A stretch of 6,726 nt of DNA from JAXGPP01 sp964436865. Its GTDB lineage: Bacteria > Planctomycetota > Planctomycetia > Pirellulales > Thermoguttaceae. The notes under the pieces are model-generated. The model ran no database searches. It worked only from the letters and a program-made list of their open reading frames with translations, and had not been told where the DNA came from. The position numbers were made by a program, and so were the translations under genes. Below, piece by piece: positions 1 to 5,528 of the stretch. Within the stretch, counting starts at the first letter, position 1; each line of letters starts with the position of its first letter. The stretch spans positions 1-6,726 of the forward strand of contig CAYTFK010000365.1 of the NCBI GenBank assembly GCA_964436865.1, in the 5' to 3' direction.

Positions 1-312
1 AGACCGTCGTGAGACAGGTCGGTCCCTATCTGCTGTGGGCGCACGAAACTTGCGGAGGTTCTTCCTTAGTACGAGAGGATTTGGAAGGACGGCCCTCTGG
101 TGTGCCAGTTGTCGCGCTAGCGGCACGGCTGGATAGCTATGGCCGGAAAGGATAAACGCTGAAGGCATATAAGCGTGAAGCCCTCTCCAAGATCAGGTTT
201 CGTAAGAGCGCAAGCTCGAAAGTCCCCTGGAAGACTACCAGGTCGATAGGCCGGATGTGTAAACGCAGCAATGCGTGCAGCTAACCGGTACTAACGGACG
301 AATGCTTGACCA
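1..312 (+). rRNA. rrl: 23S ribosomal RNA, 3' end (partial)
   Basis: This is the last roughly 310 nt of 23S rRNA (domain VI and the peptidyl-transferase-proximal end); the 5' part lies outside the window. The sarcin-ricin loop core AGTACGAGAGGA is at 68-79, where EF-Tu and EF-G contact the ribosome. Other conserved landmarks are GTCGTGAGACAG near 6-17, GGTCCCTATCTGC near 21-33, GATAGGCCGG near 245-254 and CTAACCGGTACTAA near 281-294. The 3' boundary is placed just after GCTTGACC (304-311), the strand that normally pairs with the 5' end of 23S in helix 1; it is uncertain by a few bases. It is followed by 5S rRNA in the usual order. Confidence 0.96.
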
Positions 313-441
313 CATGTATCGAACGCTCCAACTGCATGTCTTGCATGCAGCATGTGCCGCGAGCGCTCTCGATCAAGTGAGTCGGTCACTTAATTAGCAC
401 AACCACGGCGGAACGGCTCTTGACCGGGCCTTCCGCCGCTT
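313..441 (+). other. 23S-5S internal transcribed spacer, no tRNA
   Basis: About 130 nt separate 23S from 5S. I see no tRNA fold here. Small inverted repeats are visible: CTGCATG/CATGCAG (332-338 with 344-350), AAGTGA/TCACTT (375-380 with 386-391), and CCGCCG/CGGCGG (433-438 with 444-449). The third pairs with the first bases of mature 5S. In the precursor these are plausible processing hairpins, but that role is inferred from position only. Confidence 0.7.
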
Positions 442-548
442 CCCGGCGGCCATATTTGGAAGGCCACACCCGTTCCCATACCGAACACGGCAGTTAAGCT
501 TCCAAAGCCGATGGTAGTACTACAAATGCGAGAGTAGGTGCTGCCGGG
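442..548 (+). rRNA. rrf: 5S ribosomal RNA (short form)
   Basis: This is 5S rRNA, the central-protuberance RNA bound by ribosomal proteins L5, L18 and L25. Its ends form helix I: CCCGGCGGC (442-450) pairs with GCTGCCGGG (540-548), with one G-U pair. Conserved elements follow in order: CCACACCCGTTCCCATACCGAACACGG (domain beta; key boxes CCCATACCGAAC), AGTTAAG, then CCGATGGTAGTAC and GCGAGAGTAGG forming loop E. TTGGAAG (456-462) pairs with CTTCCAA to close the beta arm. At about 107-110 nt it is shorter than the usual 115-120 nt. The loss falls in helix IV, where only about three base pairs can form beyond loop E. The exact ends may extend 1-2 nt either side. Confidence 0.94.
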
Positions 549-560
549 TTTAATCCAATG

Positions 561-602
561 AAACCCCCGCGGACGTCAGGCCGCGGGGGTTTCGGCTTTT
601 CT
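561..602 (+). terminator. Intrinsic terminator of the rRNA operon
   Basis: A perfect 12-bp inverted repeat AAACCCCCGCGG (561-572) and CCGCGGGGGTTT (581-592) encloses an 8-nt loop. It is followed by the T-rich stretch TTTTCTT (597-603). It sits 13 nt after 5S, as expected for a Rho-independent terminator of a ribosomal operon. Confidence 0.92.
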
Positions 603-660
603 TGAGCCGCGAGAAGATTTCAATCGGGGAACGGCCAGTTCTGGCTGTGGGGCATATAGC

Positions 661-666
661 AGGCGG
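661..666 (+). promoter_or_regulatory. Ribosome binding site choosing the ATG at 675
   Basis: AGGCGG lies 8 nt before ATG 675. The in-frame GTG at 666 overlaps this site and has no comparable sequence upstream, so 675 is the better start. The motif is an imperfect Shine-Dalgarno sequence. Confidence 0.5.
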
Positions 667-674
667 TGTATCCG

Positions 675-1826
675 ATGATTGATATGCGCTGGGCCGATCT
701 CCTCGATATCGCCATCATTGCCGTTTTACTCTACGGGCTCCTGCTTTGGCTCCGTGACCGCGCGCCGCGCCACGTGCTGGCGGCTTTTTTGGCAATCGGC
801 GCGCTCTATGTGCTGGCGCGATTGCTGAATCTCTATCTCACGCTCTCGCTGTTCCAGGCGGGGTCGCTGCTGCTCTTCGTAGCGCTCGTGGTCGTATTCC
901 AGCATGACTTGCGGCGTGCCGTCGAACGAGGTTTCAGCCCCGGTCGTCCGCGGTCGCGATCGAGGCCGGAAGCCGTCCAGGCGGCGATTGCCGCGCTGGT
1001 CGAGACCGCCGGCTATCTCGGGGAGCGAAAAACCGGCGCACTGATCGTGCTCCGCGGGCGGGAGTCGTTGGAGGGAAAGGTCCGCGGCGGCGTGGCGGTC
1101 GCCGGCCGGATCAGCTTGCCGCTGCTTTCAAGCATCTTTAATGCCGATACCCCCGGGCACGACGGAGCGGTCATCATCGACGGACTCCGCGTGGAGCGTT
1201 TGGGCGTTCAACTGCCGCTGTCGGAGAATCTGGGACAGTTGGCCGGCAGGGGCACCCGGCACACGGCGGCGCTGGGTTTGTCGGAACGGACCGACGCGCT
1301 GGTCATTGTGGTTTCCGAGGAGCAGGGAACCACCAGCGTTGCCTCGGCTGGCACACTGGAGGTAATCGACTCGTCCCAGGAGCTCAAGACTCGTCTCGAA
1401 GAGTTCTATGGGCGGCACTTCGCGCCGCGCGGCGCGGACCGTGCGTCGTCACGAGTGCTGCGTAATCCGGGAATCAAAGCCCTCGCCGCCCTTCTGGCGG
1501 TTCTGCTGTGGTTCGCCGCAGCCTACCGCACAGAAACCATTCACGCCATCTACGACCTGCCCGTCGAGTACCGAAACCTTCCCGCAGACCTGACGCTCGA
1601 CGAGTCGAGTCCATCGCGGACACGAGTCACGCTGATCGGCTCCGATCGCGATTTCGATAACCTGAGCGCCCGCGAACTGAGCATCGCGATCGACCTCAGC
1701 GATTCCAGGCAAGGGGTCCGTCAAGTGCCGGTCGGCACATCGAATGTCAAAGGCCTCGGCGGCGTAACGGTCGAGCCGACGACGCTGCGCGTGGCCTTGA
1801 ACTCGAAAAAGCCGGACAGTCCTTAG
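675..1826 (+). CDS. cdaA: Membrane diadenylate cyclase (CdaA type) fused to a YbbR domain
   Basis: Makes c-di-AMP from two ATP at the cytoplasmic face of the membrane; c-di-AMP controls potassium and osmolyte transport and wall homeostasis in many bacteria. Numbered from ATG 675 (383 aa), three transmembrane helices span about residues 8-77. A basic linker (around 87-97) leads into the DisA_N/DAC catalytic domain (about 97-225). DGA (163-165) and GTRHTAALGLSE (start 193) are its signature motifs, followed by VVSEEQG. The usual RHR triplet reads RHT (195-197). A fourth membrane segment (about 267-284, ALAALLAVLLWFAAAY) precedes one YbbR domain (about 285-375; VEYRNLP, IAIDLS). In Firmicutes, cdaA and the YbbR protein cdaR are adjacent separate genes, so this is a natural fusion of the pair. 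CdaA alone is usually about 270-290 aa. No frameshift is seen. Its stop overlaps the stop of the convergent gene. An in-frame GTG start at 666 is possible. I found no clear promoter in 603-665, so read-through past the rRNA terminator or a non-consensus promoter must drive it. Confidence 0.93.
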   Translation: MIDMRWADLLDIAIIAVLLYGLLLWLRDRAPRHVLAAFLAIGALYVLARLLNLYLTLSLFQAGSLLLFVALVVVFQHDLRRAVERGFSPGRPRSRSRPEAVQAAIAALVETAGYLGERKTGALIVLRGRESLEGKVRGGVAVAGRISLPLLSSIFNADTPGHDGAVIIDGLRVERLGVQLPLSENLGQLAGRGTRHTAALGLSERTDALVIVVSEEQGTTSVASAGTLEVIDSSQELKTRLEEFYGRHFAPRGADRASSRVLRNPGIKALAALLAVLLWFAAAYRTETIHAIYDLPVEYRNLPADLTLDESSPSRTRVTLIGSDRDFDNLSARELSIAIDLSDSRQGVRQVPVGTSNVKGLGGVTVEPTTLRVALNSKKPDSP

Positions 1827-2272
1827 CGGCACTCCGACGGGCTCCAGGTTCTTCCACTTCGCTGCAGAGCCTGTTTCACCCAGCGGATATTTTCGGACAG
1901 TTCCTTTCGCGTCCGCTCCAAGGAACGGAAGCTGCCGCGGAGCAGCAGCCAGGCAGGCACGAGGATCGCGCCTCCCAGGACCAGGCCCAGCACGCCGGAC
2001 AGGAGGAAGGCCCACCCACGGTACATGCCGCCGGCTTCGACAAACAAATAGGCTAACGCCACCAGCAGGATCGGAAAGCAGGAGAACACGAACGAAACGC
2101 CCACGGCTGCCAGGACGACGGGCCATACCAGCCGCTCGGCCGACTCCTTGAGGTCGGTGACGAGCAGCTTGGTCTGGAGTTCTGCCAGAGTAGCGATATC
2201 CGACGCGAACCCGCTCATGTTGTTCGCCATAGTTCGCGTCGGCTCGGCCCCATTCCCCTGGACGCCGCTCAT
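1823..2272 (-). CDS. YqjE-like / phage holin 3_6 family membrane protein
   Basis: A 149-aa inner-membrane protein. Two hydrophobic segments (about 49-78 and 86-110) are joined by a short turn containing GGMYRG. They are flanked by an amphipathic N-terminal region (SDIATLAELQTKLLVTDLKES) and a charged C-terminal helix (SLERTRKELSENIRWVKQAL). This is the layout of the YqjE/DUF1469 'putative actinobacterial holin-X' family, whose members sit beside DUF883 genes, as in E. coli yqjD-yqjE. Despite the family name, a lytic role is not implied. The start is taken at the ATG that overlaps the upstream stop as ATGA (2269-2272), implying translational coupling. A later ATG at 2230 (MANNMSG) is possible. 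It is the last gene of the cluster, and its TAA shares bases with the TAG of the diadenylate cyclase gene, so no terminator fits between them. Confidence 0.8.
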   Translation of the reverse strand: MSGVQGNGAEPTRTMANNMSGFASDIATLAELQTKLLVTDLKESAERLVWPVVLAAVGVSFVFSCFPILLVALAYLFVEAGGMYRGWAFLLSGVLGLVLGGAILVPAWLLLRGSFRSLERTRKELSENIRWVKQALQRSGRTWSPSECR

Positions 2273-2538
2273 CGCCGCTTGATTAGCCATCCCAGGAATA
2301 CTCCCACTGCCAGGGCGGCGCCGAGGCTGGCCGCCGGATTCTGCACGACCTTGGTTTCCATGTACTTCAGCCATTGCCGGGCCTGCGCTTGCGCGTTGCG
2401 ACCCAACTCAATCGCCCGCTGCCGGGCCTCTTCAATCTGCTCAGGGGTCAGCGATCCCATTTCCGAGAATCTGTTCTCTGCCATTTCTTCTCTCACTGTT
2501 GAGTCACTGCACTGGTAGAATTTCCTCGAATCCGCCAT
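2269..2538 (-). CDS. DUF883 (YqjD/ElaB-like) tail-anchored stress protein
   Basis: An 89-aa protein with a polar N-terminal half and a helical, Glu/Arg/Gln-rich middle (LTPEQIEEARQRAIELGRNAQAQARQWL, about 30-57). It ends in one hydrophobic tail with glycine spacing (SLGAALAVGVFLGWLIKRR, 71-89). A C-terminal membrane anchor closed by basic residues is the hallmark of DUF883. E. coli members YqjD and ElaB are stationary-phase inner-membrane proteins, and YqjD has been reported to bind ribosomes. The start at 2538 is set by GGAGG (2544-2548), 5 nt upstream. A second ATG at 2484 (MAENRF) also has a purine-rich GAGAGAAGAA before it, giving a possible 71-aa form. Upstream residues 1-35 of the longer open frame have no such support. 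The stop overlaps the start of the holin-like gene. Confidence 0.77.
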   Translation of the reverse strand: MADSRKFYQCSDSTVREEMAENRFSEMGSLTPEQIEEARQRAIELGRNAQAQARQWLKYMETKVVQNPAASLGAALAVGVFLGWLIKRR

Positions 2539-2543
2539 GATCG

Positions 2544-2548
2544 CCTCC
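2544..2548 (-). promoter_or_regulatory. Ribosome binding site of the DUF883 gene
   Basis: GGAGG on the minus strand, 5 nt before ATG 2538. It decides the start in favour of 2538 over the longer open frame that would begin at 2643 inside the preceding gene. Confidence 0.7.
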
Positions 2549-2560
2549 GCCGAGCGGCAC

Positions 2561-2992
2561 TCACCGAGGCTTCCGCAGCGGATGAATCCCTTCGGGCTCA
2601 GCGGCCTGATGTCCGAAAGACTTGCCCGCCTGTTGACCGACATAGGCCATGGCCCCTCGCACCAGCGCGCTGGCCACGAGGGTAAACAGTGGCCCCAGGA
2701 TGCGGCCGCGGGGCCTTCCCTCGGGATCCTCTTTGACGATCAGTTGGTTCTTCCGCGCAAGTTTCAGCAGCGTGTCCGCGTCAGGGCTGATCACCTCGAG
2801 GCGGGCCGGAACGACAAGATACCCCAGCGCCACCGCGGCCGCCGCGCTGACCAACGGGTAACGACGCACGTAGTAGCGCCAGTCGCTCATCACTCGGGCG
2901 CTCTCAACGATTCCGGTCACGTTCTCATGGAGCGCACAGCGGATCTCCGCCATCTGACGCTGGATCTCTTCCGCCTGCTGCTGACTGCTCAC
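2561..2992 (-). CDS. DUF3618-like membrane-associated protein
   Basis: A 143-aa protein. Residues 1-35 form a charged helix (QAEEIQRQMAEIRCALHENV) resembling the DUF3618 opening 'eeI...m..iR..L...v'. A segment W-R-Y-Y-V-R-R-Y-P (38-46) leads into a short Ala-rich membrane helix (about 47-62). The C-terminal half has a polar stretch (DADTLLKLARKNQL, 71-84) and a second moderately hydrophobic segment (about 98-120). The GTG start is chosen because GGAGG lies 7 nt upstream; the open frame continues back to 3154, but that extension is Pro/Arg-rich and unlike a protein start. The DUF883 gene begins 22 bp downstream. In other genomes DUF3618-type genes commonly neighbour DUF883 and YqjE-like genes, which supports the assignment; biochemical function is unknown. 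Confidence 0.7.
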   Translation of the reverse strand: MSSQQQAEEIQRQMAEIRCALHENVTGIVESARVMSDWRYYVRRYPLVSAAAAVALGYLVVPARLEVISPDADTLLKLARKNQLIVKEDPEGRPRGRILGPLFTLVASALVRGAMAYVGQQAGKSFGHQAAEPEGIHPLRKPR

Positions 2993-2999
2993 GGTACGG

Positions 3000-3004
3000 C
3001 CTCC
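3000..3004 (-). promoter_or_regulatory. Ribosome binding site selecting the GTG start at 2992
   Basis: GGAGG on the minus strand, 7 nt before GTG 2992. It is a full-strength Shine-Dalgarno sequence and is the main reason for preferring this start over the ATG at 3154. Confidence 0.7.
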
Positions 3005-3156
3005 GGGTGACGATGGAGTCCCAGATCGACTGCGGACTGAATGCGCCGGAAACGGGCGCGCCAATCCCGGTCGAGGTGCGAATGCAGCACCACTCTCGAC
3101 CAGCTCAATTCTACGTCGCTGTTCGGGAATTTGCAGCGCCGGCGCAACCGGCACCG

Positions 3157-3429
3157 TCAGCTCCGCAACCGCTTGGAGAGGGGCTCGGGAAGGGCCGAAC
3201 CGAGCGCGTCCAAAACCTGTCGACCTAGCCGCTCGGTAAGCGTCTCCTGGCGCGGTGCCATCGCGTCGGCCAGCGCGCCGCCGATTGCCAGCCCGAGCCC
3301 CACGCCCAGACCAAAAGCGATCAAGACGGCTGGGAATGGGTACTCCTCGAGGCTCTCGTTGAAGTGCTGGCGTCCCCAGTCGCTATACTGCCGGAATGTC
3401 GCCGCCGTGCCTTCTCTTTCAGTGTCCAT
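3157..3429 (-). CDS. Small glycine-zipper membrane protein, function unknown
   Basis: A 90-aa protein with a polar N-terminus (1-30) and one transmembrane segment at about 33-56. That segment contains regularly spaced glycines (GLGVGLGLAIGGALAD, from residue 40), a glycine-zipper pattern that favours tight helix packing or oligomers. An amphipathic C-terminal helix follows (TERLGRQVLDALGSALPEPLSKRL, 66-89). The start is well defined: AAGGAG at 3436-3441 lies 6 nt before ATG 3429. It sits second in the minus-strand stress cluster, 37 bp after the CsbD-like gene and about 164 bp before the DUF3618-like gene. I do not recognise a named family; the position and zipper suggest a membrane-stress accessory protein. 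Confidence 0.72.
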   Translation of the reverse strand: MDTEREGTAATFRQYSDWGRQHFNESLEEYPFPAVLIAFGLGVGLGLAIGGALADAMAPRQETLTERLGRQVLDALGSALPEPLSKRLRS

Positions 3430-3466
3430 GAATGACTCCTTGCAGGTTCTTCGGTGGAGATGAAGA

Positions 3467-3886
3467 CTAGCGGGGCCGCATCAGGAGCCCGACGATTGTG
3501 CCGACAATGACGCCCGCGCCAAAGGCCGCGATCAGCGACTGGCCTGGCCGCTCTTGGATCATGTGTTCGGCCCCGGTGTAGCCGGACCGGAAGCTTTCTG
3601 AAACCCGGTTCCCCGCTGTCTGCAGCGCTGCTCCCGCGCGCTCGGCATACTCGCGGGCCGCCTGCATTGATTTGGTCGTCATCGAGGCTTCCCGGTTACT
3701 GATCTCCTCTAGGTACTGGCTGATGCTGTCTTGCGACTCGCCCGTGCGCCGCTGGATCTCTGCCACCAGTTCGTCGGGCTTGTTGCGAAGGGACTGGATT
3801 TCCGACAAGTTCAGCCCGCTCCAGCGTTCACCCAGCGCCTGTGCCACAGCATCCCAATTGGCCTCCAGTGCTTGTTGTTCGATCAT
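3467..3886 (-). CDS. CsbD-like domain protein with a DUF883-type membrane tail
   Basis: A 139-aa protein. Residues 11-55 match the CsbD pattern: W11, ERWSGLNLSEIQSL (20-33), then DELVAEIQRRTGES (38-51). CsbD family proteins are general-stress proteins of unknown mechanism. A linker (60-75) and an amphipathic helix (AAREYAERAGAALQTAGNRVSESF, 76-99) follow. The C-terminal glycine-zipper segment (SLIAAFGAGVIVGTIVGLLMRPR, 117-139) resembles the DUF883 tail encoded two genes downstream. The combination of soluble CsbD head and membrane anchor is its notable feature. ATG 3886 is preferred because AGGAG (3895-3899) lies 8 nt upstream; an extension to 3982 has no ribosome binding site. It is the first gene of the cluster, so the promoter should be in 3887-4100, but I see no consensus sigma-70 site there. 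Confidence 0.78.
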   Translation of the reverse strand: MIEQQALEANWDAVAQALGERWSGLNLSEIQSLRNKPDELVAEIQRRTGESQDSISQYLEEISNREASMTTKSMQAAREYAERAGAALQTAGNRVSESFRSGYTGAEHMIQERPGQSLIAAFGAGVIVGTIVGLLMRPR

Positions 3887-4320
3887 GGATCGTACTCCTG
3901 TGTGTTGGCGGCGAAAGGAACGATTGACGATACTCGCTTTCACCCAGCCCCGTTTCGAACAAAGGCCGGAAATATGCTGCAAAAGATGTGCCGTTCACGC
4001 GGCCCTTCTTGAGCCCCGTCCATGGCCCGACACGTGATCGCGCGAATGTCGCCCCTGTCATCAGTTGTCGCGTTCCCGCAACCGGCATGCTCTCAGGGAA
4101 AACCCGGCTCACCGATCAAGGGCATTCCCAGGTTGACCCGCAACGGCTGCGAGTACAGACCGCCCAGCGACATTAGTGCCGCCGTAGCGTGACAATCCGT
4201 CGCTGTTAGCAGATGCCAGCGCAGTGTGAGGTTGGCCTGGGCACAATACTTGCATGCCTCCTGCCGCCGCACGCCGCAACAGGAAGCGCCGCGCCCAACA
4301 CGTACGCAGGGGAAGATCCC
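3887..4320. other. Intergenic region between divergent genes
   Basis: These 434 bp separate the minus-strand stress cluster from the plus-strand topoisomerase and should contain both promoters. I find no convincing sigma-70 -35/-10 pair on either strand, no tRNA and no strong terminator. Short open frames here lack ribosome binding sites and resemble nothing I know. Confidence 0.55.
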
Positions 4321-5421
4321 ATGATCCCGGCACCGGTCCTCGATACTGATCTGCTCGAACCCAAACAGCGAGCTGCGCGGGCACGGCTGCGGTACGTGCA
4401 GGACGGAGTGGCCGGCATTCGACGCCGCCGTTCTGGGCAAGGCTTTCTCTACGTCAATGCCGCCGGACGGCCGATCGGCGATCGCCGAACAAAGGCTCGG
4501 ATTGCCAGCCTCGCCATTCCTCCCGCCTGGACCGATGTCTGGATTTCGCCGCTGGCGAACGCACACATTCAGGCGACCGGCCGTGACGCCCGCAATCGCA
4601 AGCAGTATCGCTATCATCCGCGATGGCATGAAATCAGCAACGAAACCAAGTTCCACAAGCTGGTCATCTTTGGCTTGGCATTGCCGCAGATCCGCAAGCA
4701 AGTGGAAAAGGACCTTGCGAGCCGCGTTCTTTCAAAACGCAAGGTGCTGGCCGCGGTGGTCCGTCTCCTCGATGTGACGGGTATTCGCGTCGGGAACGAA
4801 GAATACGCGCGAACCAACGGCTCCTACGGACTCGTGACGCTCCGCGACAACCACGTCGAGATCGAGGGCGCGAAGATGCAGTTCCGATTCCGCGGAAAAT
4901 CGGGGAAGTTTCATCGTATCCAGCTTCGCGATCGCCGCTTGGCGCGAATTGTTCAGCAATGTCAGGACATACCCGGCCAGGAACTGTTCCAGTACCTTGA
5001 TGAAGATAAGCAGCAGTACCACCCGGTCACGTCGGAGGACGTGAATGCCTACCTGCAGGAGACGACCCAGCAGCCGTTCACCGCTAAGGACTTCCGAACC
5101 TGGAACGCGACTCTCCTGGTTGCCGAACAGGTTCTTCGCCAGGGGCCTTGTGACACCAAGAAGCGGATCAAGGAGGTCCTTTCCGACGCTGCCCGCTCGG
5201 CGGCCGAGGCGCTCGGCAATACCGTGACGATCTGCAAGAAGTACTACATTCATCCCGGCGTCGTGAGTGCCTCGAACGACGGAACGTTGTTCGCCGTGTG
5301 CGGCACCATCAGGTTCCGGCGGACCCGCTGGCTCAGCAAGAACGAGCAGGCGCTCCTCCAACTCCTCAGCCGATTGAGCGGAAACCAGGGGCCCAGTCCC
5401 GCGCCGCGGCGAGTCTCGTAA
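4321..5421 (+). CDS. DNA topoisomerase IB (poxvirus/bacterial type)
   Basis: Relaxes positive and negative supercoils by nicking one strand through a 3'-phosphotyrosyl intermediate, without ATP. The 366-aa protein has the two-domain form: an N-terminal clamp (about 25-110; IPPAWTDVWISP at 66-77, IQATGRDARNRKQYRYH at 83-99) and a C-terminal catalytic domain (about 120-340). The catalytic residues are visible: R156 in IRVGNEEY, K193 in FRGKSGK, R259 in KDFRTW, N300 in LGNT and nucleophile Y309 in YYIHPGV. The R-to-K spacing (37) and N-to-Y spacing (9) equal those known for Deinococcus TopIB (R137, K174, N280, Y289); vaccinia has His at the Asn position. ATG 4321 follows AGGGGAAG (4308-4315). 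An open frame back to 4213 adds a low-complexity leader and is less likely. The enzyme is intact and of normal family length. Confidence 0.94.
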   Translation: MIPAPVLDTDLLEPKQRAARARLRYVQDGVAGIRRRRSGQGFLYVNAAGRPIGDRRTKARIASLAIPPAWTDVWISPLANAHIQATGRDARNRKQYRYHPRWHEISNETKFHKLVIFGLALPQIRKQVEKDLASRVLSKRKVLAAVVRLLDVTGIRVGNEEYARTNGSYGLVTLRDNHVEIEGAKMQFRFRGKSGKFHRIQLRDRRLARIVQQCQDIPGQELFQYLDEDKQQYHPVTSEDVNAYLQETTQQPFTAKDFRTWNATLLVAEQVLRQGPCDTKKRIKEVLSDAARSAAEALGNTVTICKKYYIHPGVVSASNDGTLFAVCGTIRFRRTRWLSKNEQALLQLLSRLSGNQGPSPAPRRVS

Positions 5422-5431
5422 CCCCCCCCCC
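5422..5431 (+). repeat. C10 homopolymer tract
   Basis: Ten consecutive C residues start immediately after the TAA of the topoisomerase gene. Being outside coding sequence, a length change would not alter either neighbouring protein. Such tracts are prone to slippage and to sequencing error. Confidence 0.9.
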
Positions 5432-5460
5432 TACGACTGGCGCCTCGCGCTCGAATACGG

Positions 5461-5489
5461 TTGCTCCGCGCCCGCCCAATGAGTAAACT
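5461..5489 (+). promoter_or_regulatory. Possible sigma-70-type promoter of the 5529 gene
   Basis: TTGCTC (5461-5466) and TAAACT (5484-5489) are separated by exactly 17 bp and lie about 40 bp before the ATG. The -10 matches four of six consensus bases and the -35 only the TTG core plus spacing, so this is a weak candidate. Confidence 0.3.
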
Positions 5490-5528
5490 GATTTGGGGCG
5501 GTAAAGGTAAGACCCGGGGGGGACTGCC

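Noticed and set aside
313..441. A tRNA gene in the 23S-5S spacer
   Set aside because: No acceptor stem, T-loop GTTCRA motif or anticodon arm can be assembled from this stretch.
1823..2272. Phage lysis holin or prophage remnant
   Set aside because: No other phage gene is nearby, and the two-helix layout beside a DUF883 gene matches the chromosomal YqjE-type arrangement.
2993..3154. N-terminal extension of the DUF3618-like protein to ATG 3154
   Set aside because: The extension is Pro/Arg-rich and unlike the family, and GGAGG lies at ideal spacing before GTG 2992.
3007..3463. Plus-strand open frames of 73 and 140 codons
   Set aside because: They run antisense to the glycine-zipper gene, are arginine/serine-rich and lack ribosome binding sites; these are typical GC-rich shadow frames.
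4093..4290. Minus-strand open frame with residues such as KYCAQANLTLRWHLL upstream of the topoisomerase gene
   Set aside because: It has cysteine/histidine content that looks protein-like, but no start codon with a ribosome binding site serves this frame, and its longer form runs antisense through the topoisomerase gene.
4732..5361. 209-codon minus-strand frame inside the topoisomerase gene
   Set aside because: The opposite strand encodes a complete enzyme with all catalytic residues; this frame is its antisense shadow.
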